This document shows positions 18,145 through 26,371 of a stretch of 64,000 nt of DNA, piece by piece. The stretch spans positions 317,503 to 381,502 of the forward strand of contig DATGFN010000022.1 of the NCBI GenBank assembly GCA_035308965.1, in the 5' to 3' direction. Position 1 is the stretch's first letter. Each line of letters starts with the position of its first letter. The stretch comes from DASYXZ01 sp035308965. GTDB taxonomy: Bacteria; Acidobacteriota; Terriglobia; UBA7540. Below the pieces are notes generated by a model, which had not been told where the DNA came from, ran no database searches, and worked only from the letters and a program-made list of their open reading frames with translations. Both the position numbers and the translations under genes were made by a program.

Positions 18145-18168
18145 CCACGGTCAGAAGATCACTGACCG
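18145..18168 (-). repeat. 24-bp palindromic repeat, copy 2
   Basis: CCACGGTCAG-AAG-ATCACTGACCG, inverted relative to 18013-18036. It lies 27 bp before the start of the gene at 18195. Confidence 0.6.
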
Positions 18169-18194
18169 TGGCCGCTTTACGTCAGGAGCGACCA

Positions 18195-18593
18195 ATGATG
18201 GGACGGAATGTGCGAATCGTGATTTTCCTCTTGGCTTTGCTTGTTGTCTGCGTCGGTGGATGGGTGCTGACGTATCCATCTTCCGGCGATCCGAAGAACA
18301 TCAAGTACGTTCTCTGGAAGGCCGGGCTCTACAGGCTGAACTTCGACGCGGCGACTGGCGTGATGGTCGGAGACCCCGGCAGGGACAAGCTCGTTGTGGG
18401 TAAGACGAAAACACAGCTTCGAGATAGATTCGGGTCACTCCTCTCATCTGCGGAAACTTCACCGTACCTCAGGGGCTGTTACCAGAACTCATCCTGGAAA
18501 GGCAGGGAGGTGCTCTTCATTGGGCAGAGTCCATGGATGATAGTATTTGACGGTGACAAGGCCACAAACTTGGTGCTGATTAAGGGGTGCTAG
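18195..18593 (+). CDS. Small membrane-anchored hypothetical protein
   Basis: 132 residues. AGGAG precedes the ATG at 18195. An N-terminal hydrophobic helix (VRIVIFLLALLVVCVGGWVLTY) would act as anchor or signal. The remaining 100 residues include KTKTQLRDRFGSLLSS and end in IKGC; the middle resembles small outer-membrane-assembly or SmpA-like lipoprotein folds only loosely. I do not recognise it. It lies directly before the barstar-like gene but is separated by a repeat-rich 165 bp. Confidence 0.6.
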   Translation: MMGRNVRIVIFLLALLVVCVGGWVLTYPSSGDPKNIKYVLWKAGLYRLNFDAATGVMVGDPGRDKLVVGKTKTQLRDRFGSLLSSAETSPYLRGCYQNSSWKGREVLFIGQSPWMIVFDGDKATNLVLIKGC

Positions 18594-18632
18594 GTCGCGG
18601 GGGCCCACACGTCGCGTTTTCTGCGACGTAGG

Positions 18633-18707
18633 GGTTTAAGTCTCAGGGACAAACTACAAATTTAGAAGAAGACACCTGTTTAGTTCATAGTTTTGATGTC
18701 GCCTACA
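18633..18707 (+). repeat. 75-bp dispersed repeat adjoining a REP hairpin
   Basis: Second copy of the sequence at 16636-16710. It leads without a break into the REP hairpin at 18701. Confidence 0.65.
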
Positions 18708-18740
18708 TTCCAAAGTTCGGAACGTAGGCGCTGCCCGCGG
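18701..18740 (+). repeat. REP element of the RAYT family
   Basis: Hairpin GCCTACATTCC-N6-CGGAACGTAGGC followed by CGCTGCCCGCGG. It shares stem and tail with the elements that flank the RAYT transposase at 19537 and 20197. Confidence 0.75.
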
Positions 18741-18758
18741 GCTTCCATAGGAAGTAAT

Positions 18759-19304
18759 ATGGCCCATTTCACGAACAGGCAGGAAGACTGGCAGAGGCGT
18801 GACTGGCAGATGCTTCGCGAGGGCGGCATCTCCCTGTACAGGCGAAATGAGTATTTAGCCGACGATATGCAATGGCTAGCGGGCCAGAATTACACGATTT
18901 ACGAATTCGATTGCGGACGATGGAATTCGGAGGATGAGATGTACTCTGAATTTGAGCGGGTGATGCGATTCTCGGAATGGTGGGGACCGACATGGGGACA
19001 TAACATGGACGCTTTTGAGGATTGCTTATCGGACTTGCCAATCCGCAAAGACGGCGGTGCGGTGTTGGTACTCCGCAGGTTCAATATTTATGCGAGTGGC
19101 GCCGGCTCGGCATTGGGGCATAATGGCCTCACCAAGGCCGACATCTTGCTTGATGTCCTGGTGAGAGCGTGCAGGTTTTTCTTGTTAACCGGCAGAAGAC
19201 TCATAACGCTAGTGCACACAGAAAATCCTGACATCCAGTTTGGACCGCTGGGCGCAGTCTCACCAGCTTGGAATCGCCGAGAATGGTTGATAAAAAACCG
19301 TTAA
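18759..19304 (+). CDS. Barstar-like protein (ribonuclease inhibitor family)
   Basis: 181 residues from ATG 18759; upstream in-frame codons lie in a REP element and were excluded. The core (about residues 45-110) matches barstar: YEFDCGRWNSEDEMYSEFE, a Phe/Trp-rich loop WWGPTWGHNMDAFEDCLSDLP, then GGAVLVLRRF. Barstar inhibits barnase-type secreted RNases by filling the active site. No ribonuclease gene lies beside it, so it may be an orphan immunity protein or bind another partner. An N-terminal extension of 40 residues and a C-terminal extension of about 60 residues are longer than the about 90-residue barstar. Confidence 0.85.
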   Translation: MAHFTNRQEDWQRRDWQMLREGGISLYRRNEYLADDMQWLAGQNYTIYEFDCGRWNSEDEMYSEFERVMRFSEWWGPTWGHNMDAFEDCLSDLPIRKDGGAVLVLRRFNIYASGAGSALGHNGLTKADILLDVLVRACRFFLLTGRRLITLVHTENPDIQFGPLGAVSPAWNRREWLIKNR

Positions 19305-19536
19305 GCAGGCCAGGGGGCCGAGGCGCCTCCACGACTTGCCCTGCCTGCTCGCCATAAACCACCGAAAAAAGATATCTGCGCAGCAGGAGCTTGCGGGTCC
19401 CCTAGAGCAAGCCGGGTAGCGAAGACCGCAGTGCTTGCGGTCTGCGGCTTTTCGTTTGGATTTACATTATATAATCCTAATATATGCATTATCCATATTT
19501 AAATCGCTGCGCAGGCCCACTGTAATAAAGAGATAT
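19305..19536. other. Intergenic region with a terminator-like hairpin
   Basis: Hairpin GACCGCA-GTGCT-TGCGGTC (about 19424-19442) followed by TGCGGCTTTTCG could end transcription from the barstar-like gene. An AT-rich stretch (19463-19500) follows. No gene. Confidence 0.5.
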
Positions 19537-19576
19537 CGCGGGTGGCGCATACGTTCCGCACTCTGGAATGTATGCG
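19537..19576 (-). repeat. REP element, left flank of RAYT
   Basis: CGCGGGTGGCGCATACGTTCC-N7-GGAATGTATGCGC: a hairpin with an 11-12-bp stem and a GGTGGCG-type head. It is in inverse orientation to the right-flank element. Confidence 0.85.
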
Positions 19577-19618
19577 CTCTTCAAGCTTACACTCATGGGC
19601 AGCCCCAATTGTTATCGG

Positions 19619-20170
19619 TCACACCATCCGGTCAATGGAAAGTACGGAAGCGTCATCCAGGAAATAAAACCTCCAACTCGACCACGGCCAATCACCCGGC
19701 TTTTCAACCAGCTTTCGCGCCACCGGATTGTTATGCATGTAATTCAGTTTTTCCAGCCGCTTCTTAGGGCTCCAAATGTTTAAGTCATATCCGCCGCGCT
19801 GCCAGACCCGGAAATGGGCATGATGATGAACCGCAGGTGGAAGGCTCACGCGAGTGAGCATCCTCCGGCACCAGGGAATGCTCACGTTTTCTTTCAAGTT
19901 TTTCAAAACAAACAAGGCGGTGCGTACTTCGAGCTTTTGCATGATTTGAGACGGGTTGGGCTCAATCGAGGGCCAAATCAACAGGTGAAAGTGTTCGGGC
20001 ATCAGGACATACCCAACGATCTTGAACCCGAGTTCGCTTCGCAGATCGTTCAGAGTCCCGACCCACCGGCGTTTAAACCTCTCCGAGTCGAACAGAGGGG
20101 CGCGTCGATAAGTGCTGCGGGTCAGGTAGTGAAGATGGTTCAATCCGTAAAAGTGTCGTTGCCGGGGCAC
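19619..20170 (-). CDS. RAYT (REP-associated tyrosine transposase, Y1_Tnp/TnpA_REP family)
   Basis: 183 residues from GTG 20170. It has the HUH nuclease motif HFH (His60, His62) in MPEHFHLLIWP and the C-terminal helix KLNYMHNNPVARKLVEKPGDWPWSSW with candidate catalytic Tyr144. RAYTs are single-strand nucleases that cut and join REP elements and are thought to spread them; they are usually present as one domesticated copy. Inverted REP elements lie 43 bp beyond its 3' end and 27 bp upstream of its start, the expected arrangement for a complete REP-RAYT unit. Related REPs are at 18701 and 22171, and two C-terminal fragments of other RAYTs are at 24.7 and 26.2 kb. Confidence 0.93.
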   Translation of the reverse strand: MPRQRHFYGLNHLHYLTRSTYRRAPLFDSERFKRRWVGTLNDLRSELGFKIVGYVLMPEHFHLLIWPSIEPNPSQIMQKLEVRTALFVLKNLKENVSIPWCRRMLTRVSLPPAVHHHAHFRVWQRGGYDLNIWSPKKRLEKLNYMHNNPVARKLVEKPGDWPWSSWRFYFLDDASVLSIDRMV

Positions 20171-20196
20171 GCGGTTAGCTTACCATTATTAAAGGC

Positions 20197-20236
20197 CGCA
20201 TACATTCCATAATGCGGAACGTATGCGCCACCCGCG
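20197..20236 (+). repeat. REP element, right flank of RAYT
   Basis: CGCATACATTCC-N7-GGAACGTATGCG followed by the CCACCCGCG tail. Together with 19537-19576 it forms the inverted pair around the RAYT gene. Confidence 0.85.
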
Positions 20237-20299
20237 AACCTGGATCCGTCAGCTGACGGACTAGAACCCGATGTCGTGCGCACGATTGCGAGAAGATCC

Positions 20300-20329
20300 G
20301 CGGACCGCAAAACCGGCGGTCCGCGCTAC
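20300..20329 (+). repeat. GCGCTAC-type hairpin
   Basis: GCGGACCGC-N7-GCGGTCCGC followed by GCTAC. It belongs to the same palindrome family as 2443, 24510, 25581 and 30463. It lies between the RAYT unit and the 3' end of the next gene. Confidence 0.7.
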
Positions 20330-20362
20330 TAGTTTCACTACGCGGCCGCCCGCCCGATGATT

Positions 20363-21949
20363 TCAATTTACGGCTAAGGCGCTGACGTTGCAGCTTGCGC
20401 TTACCGGTTTGAAAGTGTATTCGCCGCTGGCATCTTGCCCAGTTAGCAAGCGACTATCGACCTCGACTGTCCCGGAGCCGGCGAGGCTTCCGTCTGGCTT
20501 CAGCGCCAGGGTAAAAAGAGACTTACCATTGGCGACCGCAATTGACACCTGGCCGCCGGTATTCCGCACCGAATACTGCGCCATGACATGCGCCGCGCCG
20601 CAATCGATAACAGCGTCGTCAACTTGGAAATCAACGCGGAGGCCGCCGGCAGCGGAGTAAACGCCGGACATGATGGGACCGGTAGGGATCGGTTTTCCGG
20701 CGTTGTCGTTCACGCCAACCATACTGATTGCCATTTGGTCCTGCTTGGCATAGGTCTGAGGCACGGGCTGGAACGCTCCGAATGAGCAAGTCGCGGTTGC
20801 GGGGGCGTAGACCGGAACTTTTTCCGTGTAGGCGCTGCCGGGGACCATGGTGCCGTCGCTATAGCGCTTGCTGTGGGCGATCAGGTTGTAGCCGGTGATG
20901 ATCTGCCCGGCTATGCTCACTGCGCCCGGACCAATCATCTGGCCATTCGGATTCAAGGCCATCGCCACGGGCTGCGGGTGGGTTCCGATCTGCACAACGT
21001 ACTGATTGGCGCGCGGCGTTATCGAGTAGCCGACGGTCTGCATCACAAGCTTGCTGCAGCCAGATAGGCTCACTCCCCCATAGTTGCGGATGCCATCGAT
21101 CATTCTGCCCGCGGTAAAGTCCAGCACCATACCAGTACCGATCGCGTATTCTCCATTCATTTGCAGTCCGTGAGGCGCAGGCGGGGGCTTGCCGCCTTCA
21201 GGACCCCCGAAAATTTTGCCCACTGCGTCCCCAAACTTCATTAAAGAATTTTTTACGCAATGACCTTTGCTGCCGCCGAGCTCAAGGCAGCGCGTCTCGT
21301 CTTTGCCAAGCCCGGACGGTGAGGCGCTTGCGTCCGGTTTCCCCGGGAGTACCAACGGATTTTGGGAAGACGTATTCTGCGCGCGCTCCCTTTCGAGCTG
21401 AGCCTGATAGGCGGCGGCCGCGTCGCGATTTACTTTCGCGTACGGCTCCAGGAATTTCGTGGTGAACAGCTTGTCAAACAACTCCTTGTAGAACGCCTCA
21501 TCACTCTCGTAGTGATTGTGTAATCCGAGGAATGCCTGCGCTTCGGCCGGCGTGTGCGATTTGCCATAGTCCTGCGAGATTTGGTAGGCCGCCGCGGCAT
21601 ACTGATTCAAGTAGCCCCGTTCCTCAGGCGTCGTGTCGCCAAAGCGCCGGCCGGGGGCGAGGCCCATGCGCTGAATGAACGTGGGCATCAAATTAAACAC
21701 GGCCACCTGGCGCGCCAAAGTGTCGGTTGGATTGCTTCCTTGAATGACCTGCTTGACCTTGTCCACCGACGGCATTCCGGCGAGATAGGACGTGTCGGCA
21801 GGCGGACCAGCCGGGCGGCGGATCTGCGGCGGCAGCGCTCGGGCAACCGCACCCGCGGAGGTGGCAGCCAGCAAGAGGGCAGAGGTGAACATTGAAAATA
21901 GCAGGGAAGAACGAAAAGAGTCGCGATCAGATTGGAACTGGCTAGCCAT
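20363..21949 (-). CDS. Secreted protein with two related C-terminal domains, unknown function
   Basis: 528 residues from ATG 21949, which gives a signal peptide with core FTSALLLAATSAGAVARA and an AGAAGG upstream. Residues 60-190 are helical (VDKVKQVIQG, PEERGYLNQYAAAAYQISQDYG). From about residue 240 there are two similar beta-domains of about 130-150 residues: both begin with G-x-Y plus a hydrophobic-acidic strand (TGMVLDFTAGRMIDG and GGLRVDFQVDDAVIDCG), continue with Y-x-V/I, a strand of the type MALNPNGQMIGPG / LALKPDGSLAGSG, and end with a Cys shortly after a Thr/Ala-rich strand. Not recognised beyond that. It probably acts outside the cytoplasm. Confidence 0.75.
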   Translation of the reverse strand: MASQFQSDRDSFRSSLLFSMFTSALLLAATSAGAVARALPPQIRRPAGPPADTSYLAGMPSVDKVKQVIQGSNPTDTLARQVAVFNLMPTFIQRMGLAPGRRFGDTTPEERGYLNQYAAAAYQISQDYGKSHTPAEAQAFLGLHNHYESDEAFYKELFDKLFTTKFLEPYAKVNRDAAAAYQAQLERERAQNTSSQNPLVLPGKPDASASPSGLGKDETRCLELGGSKGHCVKNSLMKFGDAVGKIFGGPEGGKPPPAPHGLQMNGEYAIGTGMVLDFTAGRMIDGIRNYGGVSLSGCSKLVMQTVGYSITPRANQYVVQIGTHPQPVAMALNPNGQMIGPGAVSIAGQIITGYNLIAHSKRYSDGTMVPGSAYTEKVPVYAPATATCSFGAFQPVPQTYAKQDQMAISMVGVNDNAGKPIPTGPIMSGVYSAAGGLRVDFQVDDAVIDCGAAHVMAQYSVRNTGGQVSIAVANGKSLFTLALKPDGSLAGSGTVEVDSRLLTGQDASGEYTFKPVSASCNVSALAVN

Positions 21950-22170
21950 GAAGACCTTCTGCACATTTGAACGTAAGGCCCGCGTGCAAGAGACTATTTT
22001 AGGTGAAAATTGCTTGCCAGCCAATAAGTTGAGTCGTCGAAATCGTTGCCTGGAAATTACGACTTCCTCAGGGTGGCCCATCCCTCATGTTTCTTGCGAT
22101 GCGTGGGTTTGGCCTCCGATAAAGAACGCAAAACCAGGAGTTGACGCTTGCCTTATTTCCGGATTCGAGG

Positions 22171-22212
22171 TCGCTTACATTTCAAAGTCCGAATCGCAGG
22201 CGCCACCCGCGG
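22171..22212 (+). repeat. Degenerate REP element
   Basis: TCGCTTACATTTC-N6-GAATCGCAGGCGCCACCCGCGG. The stem is partly lost, but the GCGCCACCCGCGG tail is identical to the RAYT right-flank element. It lies about 65 bp upstream of the hybrid kinase gene. Confidence 0.7.
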
Positions 22213-22277
22213 CCCCGTGGAAGGATTATTGGTGTATCATAGAGGCATCGTTCATTTAGATTGAGGGAAATAAACCT

Positions 22278-24455
22278 ATGAGCGCTCTCACGACGCCGCC
22301 GAACCATGGCATAGAAATCCTGATAGCCCAAGATAACATCACTCAAGCCGAGCGGCTGAAGCTTGTGCTCGAAAACCGCGGGCATGCCGTGATTGTAGCC
22401 ATGAACGGGACACAGGCTCTGGCCGCCGCGCGGGCTCGCAAACCTACGCTGATTGTCATCGACATGGTGAGTCCGGAGATGGATGGCTACGAGCTTTGCA
22501 AGCAACTCAAGGCAGAGAAGGAGCTGAAGTACGTTCCGGCAATCCTCATGACTTCGCTCACCAGCCCTGAGGAAGTGGTAAAGGGTTTGGAGTGCGGCGC
22601 CGATATATTTATCAGGAAGCCGTACGACGAGGCGGCTTTTATTTCACGGATCGACTACGCCCTCTCCAACCGGAAGTTGCGCGAGCGCGAAAAAGTGGAT
22701 GTGTCGTTGCAGATTTCGATGGGCGGCAAAATCCATAAAATCAACTCCGCGCCGCAACAGGTCCTTGATTTGCTGATTTCGACCTACGAGGACGCGACAC
22801 GAATCAATGCGGAACTGATTGAGAGGCAGATAGAGCTCGGGCGGCTTGCGGCGGGACTCGAAAAGGAGGTGGGAGAGAGAACGGCTGCCCTTCGGGCGGA
22901 ATTTGCGGAGCGTCAGGTGGCGATCGAGCAACTTCGTCAAAGTGAGGAACAGTTTCGGCTGATCGCGGAGAACATTGGCGATCTCATTGCTGTCCTCGAC
23001 CTGGAAGGAAAGCGTTTGTACAACAGCCCCTCCTACAAAGACATCCTGGGCGACCCGGCAGCGTTACGGGGGTCATTATCGTTCAATGAGATTCATCCCG
23101 AAGACCGGGAAAGGATTATGGATGTCTTCAAGGAAACGGTGCGGACGGGGCGGGGGCAAAGGACCGAGTATCGCTTCTTGCTTGGAAACGGAAACATCCG
23201 GTATATCGAGTCCCAGGGAAGCGTGATTCCGGATGAAAAAGGGAACGCCGCCAAGGTGATCGTGGTTTCCCGCGATGTGACTGAGCGCAACCACCTTGAA
23301 GAGAGGCTTCGCCAGGCAGAGAAAATGGAGGCCGTGGGGCAGTTGGCGGGCGGAGTGGCTCACGATTTTAACAACCTTCTGACAATCATCAACGGTTATG
23401 GCGACATCCTCCTGGAGCAGCTCGCCCCTGATGACAAACACCGCGGCTACGTAATGGAAATAGTCGCTGCCGGTAGGCGGGCTGAAAGTCTTACGCGCCA
23501 ACTCCTGGCTTTCAGTCGCCAGCAAGTGCTGGCCCCCGTGTTACTGGATCTGAATGCCGCGGTTAAGAACATGGACAAGATGCTGCGGCGCCTCATCGGC
23601 GAAGATGTTGACCTGGTGACTGTGGCCAGTGAGGGCCTGTGGAACGTCAAGGCCGACCCGGGCCAGATCGAACAAGTCATCATGAACCTGGCCGTAAACG
23701 CCCGCGATGCGATGCCCAAAGGCGGGAAACTTACCATCGAGACCGCCAACGTTGATTTGGATGAGAGCTACTCACGCGCACATGCTCTTGCCAAACCCGG
23801 TCCCCACGTCATGATTGCGGTTAGCGATACAGGCGAGGGAATGACCGCCCAGACACAATCGCGCATCTTCGAGCCCTTTTTTACGACGAAAGGACCTGCC
23901 CAGGGAACTGGATTGGGTCTCTCGACTGTCTTCGGCATTGTCAAACAGAGCAAGGGCCACATTTGGGTATATAGCGAATTGGGGGCGGGTACAACATTCA
24001 AAATTTATTTGCCCCGCGTAGATGAAGCCCTGGTGCAAGTGGAGCCGGTTTTGGCCCAACCTGATTTGCGCCCGGGGTCGGAAACGGTCCTCCTGGTTGA
24101 GGACGAAGAAGCGGTTCGAATCCTTGTGCGCAGGGTTCTGGAATCGAGCGGATACCATGTGCTTGAGGCGCGACATGGGGCGGAAGCTTTGGTGATTTGT
24201 GATGAACATAAAGACCCCATCCAAATGCTGATGACCGATGTGATTATGCCCGAAATGAGCGGGAGGCAATTGGCCGACCGACTGTCGCCGCATCGCCCGG
24301 AAATGAAAGTCTTGTACATGTCAGGCTACACGGACAACGCCGTCACTCACCGCGGCATTTTGGAACCGGGCACAAATTTTCTTCAAAAGCCTTTTACGCC
24401 GGTTAACGTCTTACGCAAGGTGCGTGCTGTGTTGGATGGCAACCCAAGCGCGTGA
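22278..24455 (+). CDS. Hybrid sensor histidine kinase (REC-PAS-HisKA-HATPase-REC)
   Basis: 725 residues, no membrane segment, so cytoplasmic. Domains: receiver 10-130 (phospho-Asp in LIVIDMVSPEMDG), coiled coil 165-225, PAS 225-340 (EEQFRLIAENIGDLIAVLD), HisKA with His362 in GGVAHDFNNLL, HATPase with N box AVNARDAMPKGG, DTGEGM and GTGLGLSTVFG, then a second receiver 600-720 (VLLVEDEEAVR, MLMTDVIMPEMSG, MSGYTD, Lys in FLQKPFTP). The first receiver has IAQDN in place of the usual Asp pair. Such kinases relay phosphate to a separate regulator or Hpt protein; none is adjacent. A GCGCTAC-type hairpin lies downstream. Confidence 0.93.
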   Translation: MSALTTPPNHGIEILIAQDNITQAERLKLVLENRGHAVIVAMNGTQALAAARARKPTLIVIDMVSPEMDGYELCKQLKAEKELKYVPAILMTSLTSPEEVVKGLECGADIFIRKPYDEAAFISRIDYALSNRKLREREKVDVSLQISMGGKIHKINSAPQQVLDLLISTYEDATRINAELIERQIELGRLAAGLEKEVGERTAALRAEFAERQVAIEQLRQSEEQFRLIAENIGDLIAVLDLEGKRLYNSPSYKDILGDPAALRGSLSFNEIHPEDRERIMDVFKETVRTGRGQRTEYRFLLGNGNIRYIESQGSVIPDEKGNAAKVIVVSRDVTERNHLEERLRQAEKMEAVGQLAGGVAHDFNNLLTIINGYGDILLEQLAPDDKHRGYVMEIVAAGRRAESLTRQLLAFSRQQVLAPVLLDLNAAVKNMDKMLRRLIGEDVDLVTVASEGLWNVKADPGQIEQVIMNLAVNARDAMPKGGKLTIETANVDLDESYSRAHALAKPGPHVMIAVSDTGEGMTAQTQSRIFEPFFTTKGPAQGTGLGLSTVFGIVKQSKGHIWVYSELGAGTTFKIYLPRVDEALVQVEPVLAQPDLRPGSETVLLVEDEEAVRILVRRVLESSGYHVLEARHGAEALVICDEHKDPIQMLMTDVIMPEMSGRQLADRLSPHRPEMKVLYMSGYTDNAVTHRGILEPGTNFLQKPFTPVNVLRKVRAVLDGNPSA

Positions 24456-24509
24456 GCGCCTCCTGATTAATGGCCTTTGCATATTGTTCCAGGTCGAGCC
24501 ATGGAGCAC

Positions 24510-24572
24510 GTAGCGCGGGTGTCATCACCCGCGTTTTTGTGAATTAATCGCGGGTGAGGACACCCGCGCTAC
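24510..24572. repeat. GCGCTAC-type long hairpin
   Basis: GTAGCGCGGGTGTC-A-TCACCCGCG pairs with CGCGGGTGA-G-GACACCCGCGCTAC (one mismatch in 24 bp) around a 15-bp AT-rich loop. It may act as a terminator for the kinase gene; the left arm is followed by TTTTT. Confidence 0.8.
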
Positions 24573-24597
24573 AATGGGGGGTAACGCAGATGGAGAA

Positions 24598-24755
24598 TCC
24601 CCGGCTGGCGCAGACATCGGTGTGATGTCTGCGAACAAGGGACAAAACTGGCCGGCTGGCGATTGCATTCTGAGGCCCTACCAGCCGGCTTGGTCAAGGT
24701 GGAGGTTTTTTCTCCTGAATGATTCCACCCTGCTACCTATCGACCGGATGCGGCA
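24598..24755 (+). pseudogene. RAYT C-terminal fragment, copy 1
   Basis: The plus-strand frame reads PAWSRWRFFLLNDSTLLPIDRM, which matches the C-terminus of the intact RAYT (WSSWRFYFLDDASVLSIDRM) from this window. The rest of the gene is missing. The 150 bp around it (from GGCTGGCGCAGACATCGG on) recur almost unchanged at 26125-26276 with small indels. Confidence 0.75.
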
Positions 24756-24813
24756 AAGGCGAACCGCCCCCATAGCTCGGGGCGCCACCTGGCGTTACTG
24801 GAGGCAGTGCGAG

Positions 24814-25329
24814 TCAGTGCTTCGAGGAGCCCAATACTTTGAGATCTCGCTCCAGTTTCGAGTAGGGGCTGTTGATGGAGTAGCTGAGGTCGCGCTTCGA
24901 CGACTCACCCTCCACGCTATATAGCGGCTTGACTGAATCCTTTGCAACGACTGTCAAGTCCACCTTATTCACTGTTATAGGAACACTCGTCATCGGCGTG
25001 CCTGCTATTGTGCCGACGGCGCTCGTCTGTTCCGTTTCTTCCTTTTGAATGAAGGTCAGCTTGATGGTGGCGTCCGCCTTCGAACAATCACTAACGTATT
25101 GCCATCCGAGCTTGGCGAGCACCTTGCCGGGGCTGTTTTCTCTTTCCAGGAATTTCCGGGTTTCGCTGACCTCCGAGACCGAATGGCCGTTCAAGTCGAT
25201 GCAGAAGCTGTGTATTTGCGCTAACCCCTGAGCATCCTGAACCTGTCCGAAAGGCTTGCGAGCTGCGGCCGGTTGGGGAAGCATCCCAGCCAGCGTGATG
25301 AGAATTAGTGGCGCCATGCGGATTTTCAT
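24814..25329 (-). CDS. Exported hypothetical protein
   Basis: 171 residues with GGAAGGAGG upstream of the ATG and a signal peptide (MKIRMAPLILITLAGMLPQPAAA). The mature part has two Cys, a segment KVLAKLGWQYVSDCSKADATIKLTF and a beta-rich C-terminal half ending YSKLERDLKVLGSSKH. The pattern of a weak NTPase-free DUF, with a strand such as ADATIKLTF, resembles small periplasmic proteins of the DUF4136 or LPP20 type, but I cannot assign it. It is flanked on both sides by RAYT fragments. Confidence 0.7.
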   Translation of the reverse strand: MKIRMAPLILITLAGMLPQPAAARKPFGQVQDAQGLAQIHSFCIDLNGHSVSEVSETRKFLERENSPGKVLAKLGWQYVSDCSKADATIKLTFIQKEETEQTSAVGTIAGTPMTSVPITVNKVDLTVVAKDSVKPLYSVEGESSKRDLSYSINSPYSKLERDLKVLGSSKH

Positions 25330-25580
25330 TCAGAGCCTCCTTCCGAAGAACCTAGCAGGTGGCCTCGGCAAGTCCTTTATGCCGTGGGTTCGTACCGTCG
25401 CGGCGAAGAAAAGGCCCACGGCAGAAAATTCATGACGGGATGGCTACCTACTGCCAGGGCACCCCAGGTAGTTTATCAGTATTAGATGTAAAATACATTA
25501 TATAATGCTGTATCTAAACACCACCCGCCAATAGAATGGAATTGGGCTCGGAAAGTTTGGCGGGACGACGGTGAATGAAC
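25330..25580. other. Intergenic region with AT-rich palindrome
   Basis: Contains ATACATTATATAATGCTGTAT (about 25492-25512), an AT-rich near-palindrome that could form part of a promoter for the downstream small gene. Nothing else is recognised. Confidence 0.4.
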
Positions 25581-25610
25581 GCGGACCGCCGGGGCGGCGG
25601 TCCGCGCTAC
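25581..25610 (+). repeat. GCGCTAC-type hairpin
   Basis: GCGGACCGCC-N5-GGCGGTCCGC followed by GCTAC, nearly identical to 20300-20329. Confidence 0.75.
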
Positions 25611-25648
25611 TGGCTCTCACCGCAAAATCCTATCTAAGGAGAATTCTT

Positions 25649-26059
25649 ATGGAAATTGGATTTCAGATTGGCAAAGAACTGGGTGAACTTCGTTCGCGAG
25701 TCGAATTGCTGGAATCAAGCCTGAAGCACCGTGACTGCAATTGCCACGAAAAGACTCGAAAGCACCGTGCCCTCTCTCCGTCGGAGATGACTAAACTTCA
25801 GCGTGACGCCCTTGAGATACTCAATGACATGCAGCCTGATATAACCGCTGCAGTAAACAAATTCATCAATTCGGGCCTCAAAGGCAAAGGGCATCGAATG
25901 GCTTTCCAGGTTGTTGGTTTAAAGCTACAAGATGTTTCAAATCGATCTGTGGAAAGACAAGCCGGTGGTTGTCCATGGATCTGCTGCGATGGGGAATACT
26001 ATTGCTGTCCCGCGGCTACCTGCTGTGAGGAAAGGACCTCCTCCGGCCCAATTGACTGA
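25649..26059 (+). CDS. Small protein with Cys-rich C-terminal knot
   Basis: 136 residues; AAGGAG precedes the ATG. The first 100 residues are mainly helical (GKELGELRSRVELLESSL, MTKLQRDALEILNDMQPDIT) and include CNC at 30-32. The last 35 residues hold eight Cys with the pattern CPWICC-x4-YCCP-x3-TCC. No signal peptide. Possible roles are a metal-binding protein or a precursor peptide whose helical leader carries a Cys-rich core; neither is shown. No modifying enzyme is adjacent. Transposon-derived fragments follow directly. Confidence 0.65.
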   Translation: MEIGFQIGKELGELRSRVELLESSLKHRDCNCHEKTRKHRALSPSEMTKLQRDALEILNDMQPDITAAVNKFINSGLKGKGHRMAFQVVGLKLQDVSNRSVERQAGGCPWICCDGEYYCCPAATCCEERTSSGPID

Positions 26060-26124
26060 AGTTCCAGCGTCCACGAGCAGCGAACAACCCGGTAGCGCAT
26101 TGTCTGCGGTCTTTCAGACTCCGT

Positions 26125-26276
26125 GGCTGGCGCAGACATCGGTGTGATGTCTGCGAACAAGGGGCAAAAACTGGCCGGCTGGCGCTGGCATTCTGAGGCC
26201 CCTACCAGCCGGCCTGGTCAAGGTGGAGTTTTTTTCTCCTGAATGATTCCACCCTGCTGCCTATGGACCGGATGCG
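26125..26276 (+). pseudogene. RAYT C-terminal fragment, copy 2
   Basis: Direct repeat of 24598-24755 with small indels. The RAYT-like codons (WSRWSFFLLNDSTLLPMDRM equivalent) are frameshifted. Two copies of the same fragment 1.5 kb apart, on either side of two genes, suggest duplication rather than two independent insertions. Confidence 0.7.
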
Positions 26277-26371
26277 GGCGCGCAGCAGACATCACAGATC
26301 GAAGTCCGCGCCTGCCGCCCCGGACGCATGTAAACAATTGAGTAGGACACGGCACCAGAGGTGTTCGTATT

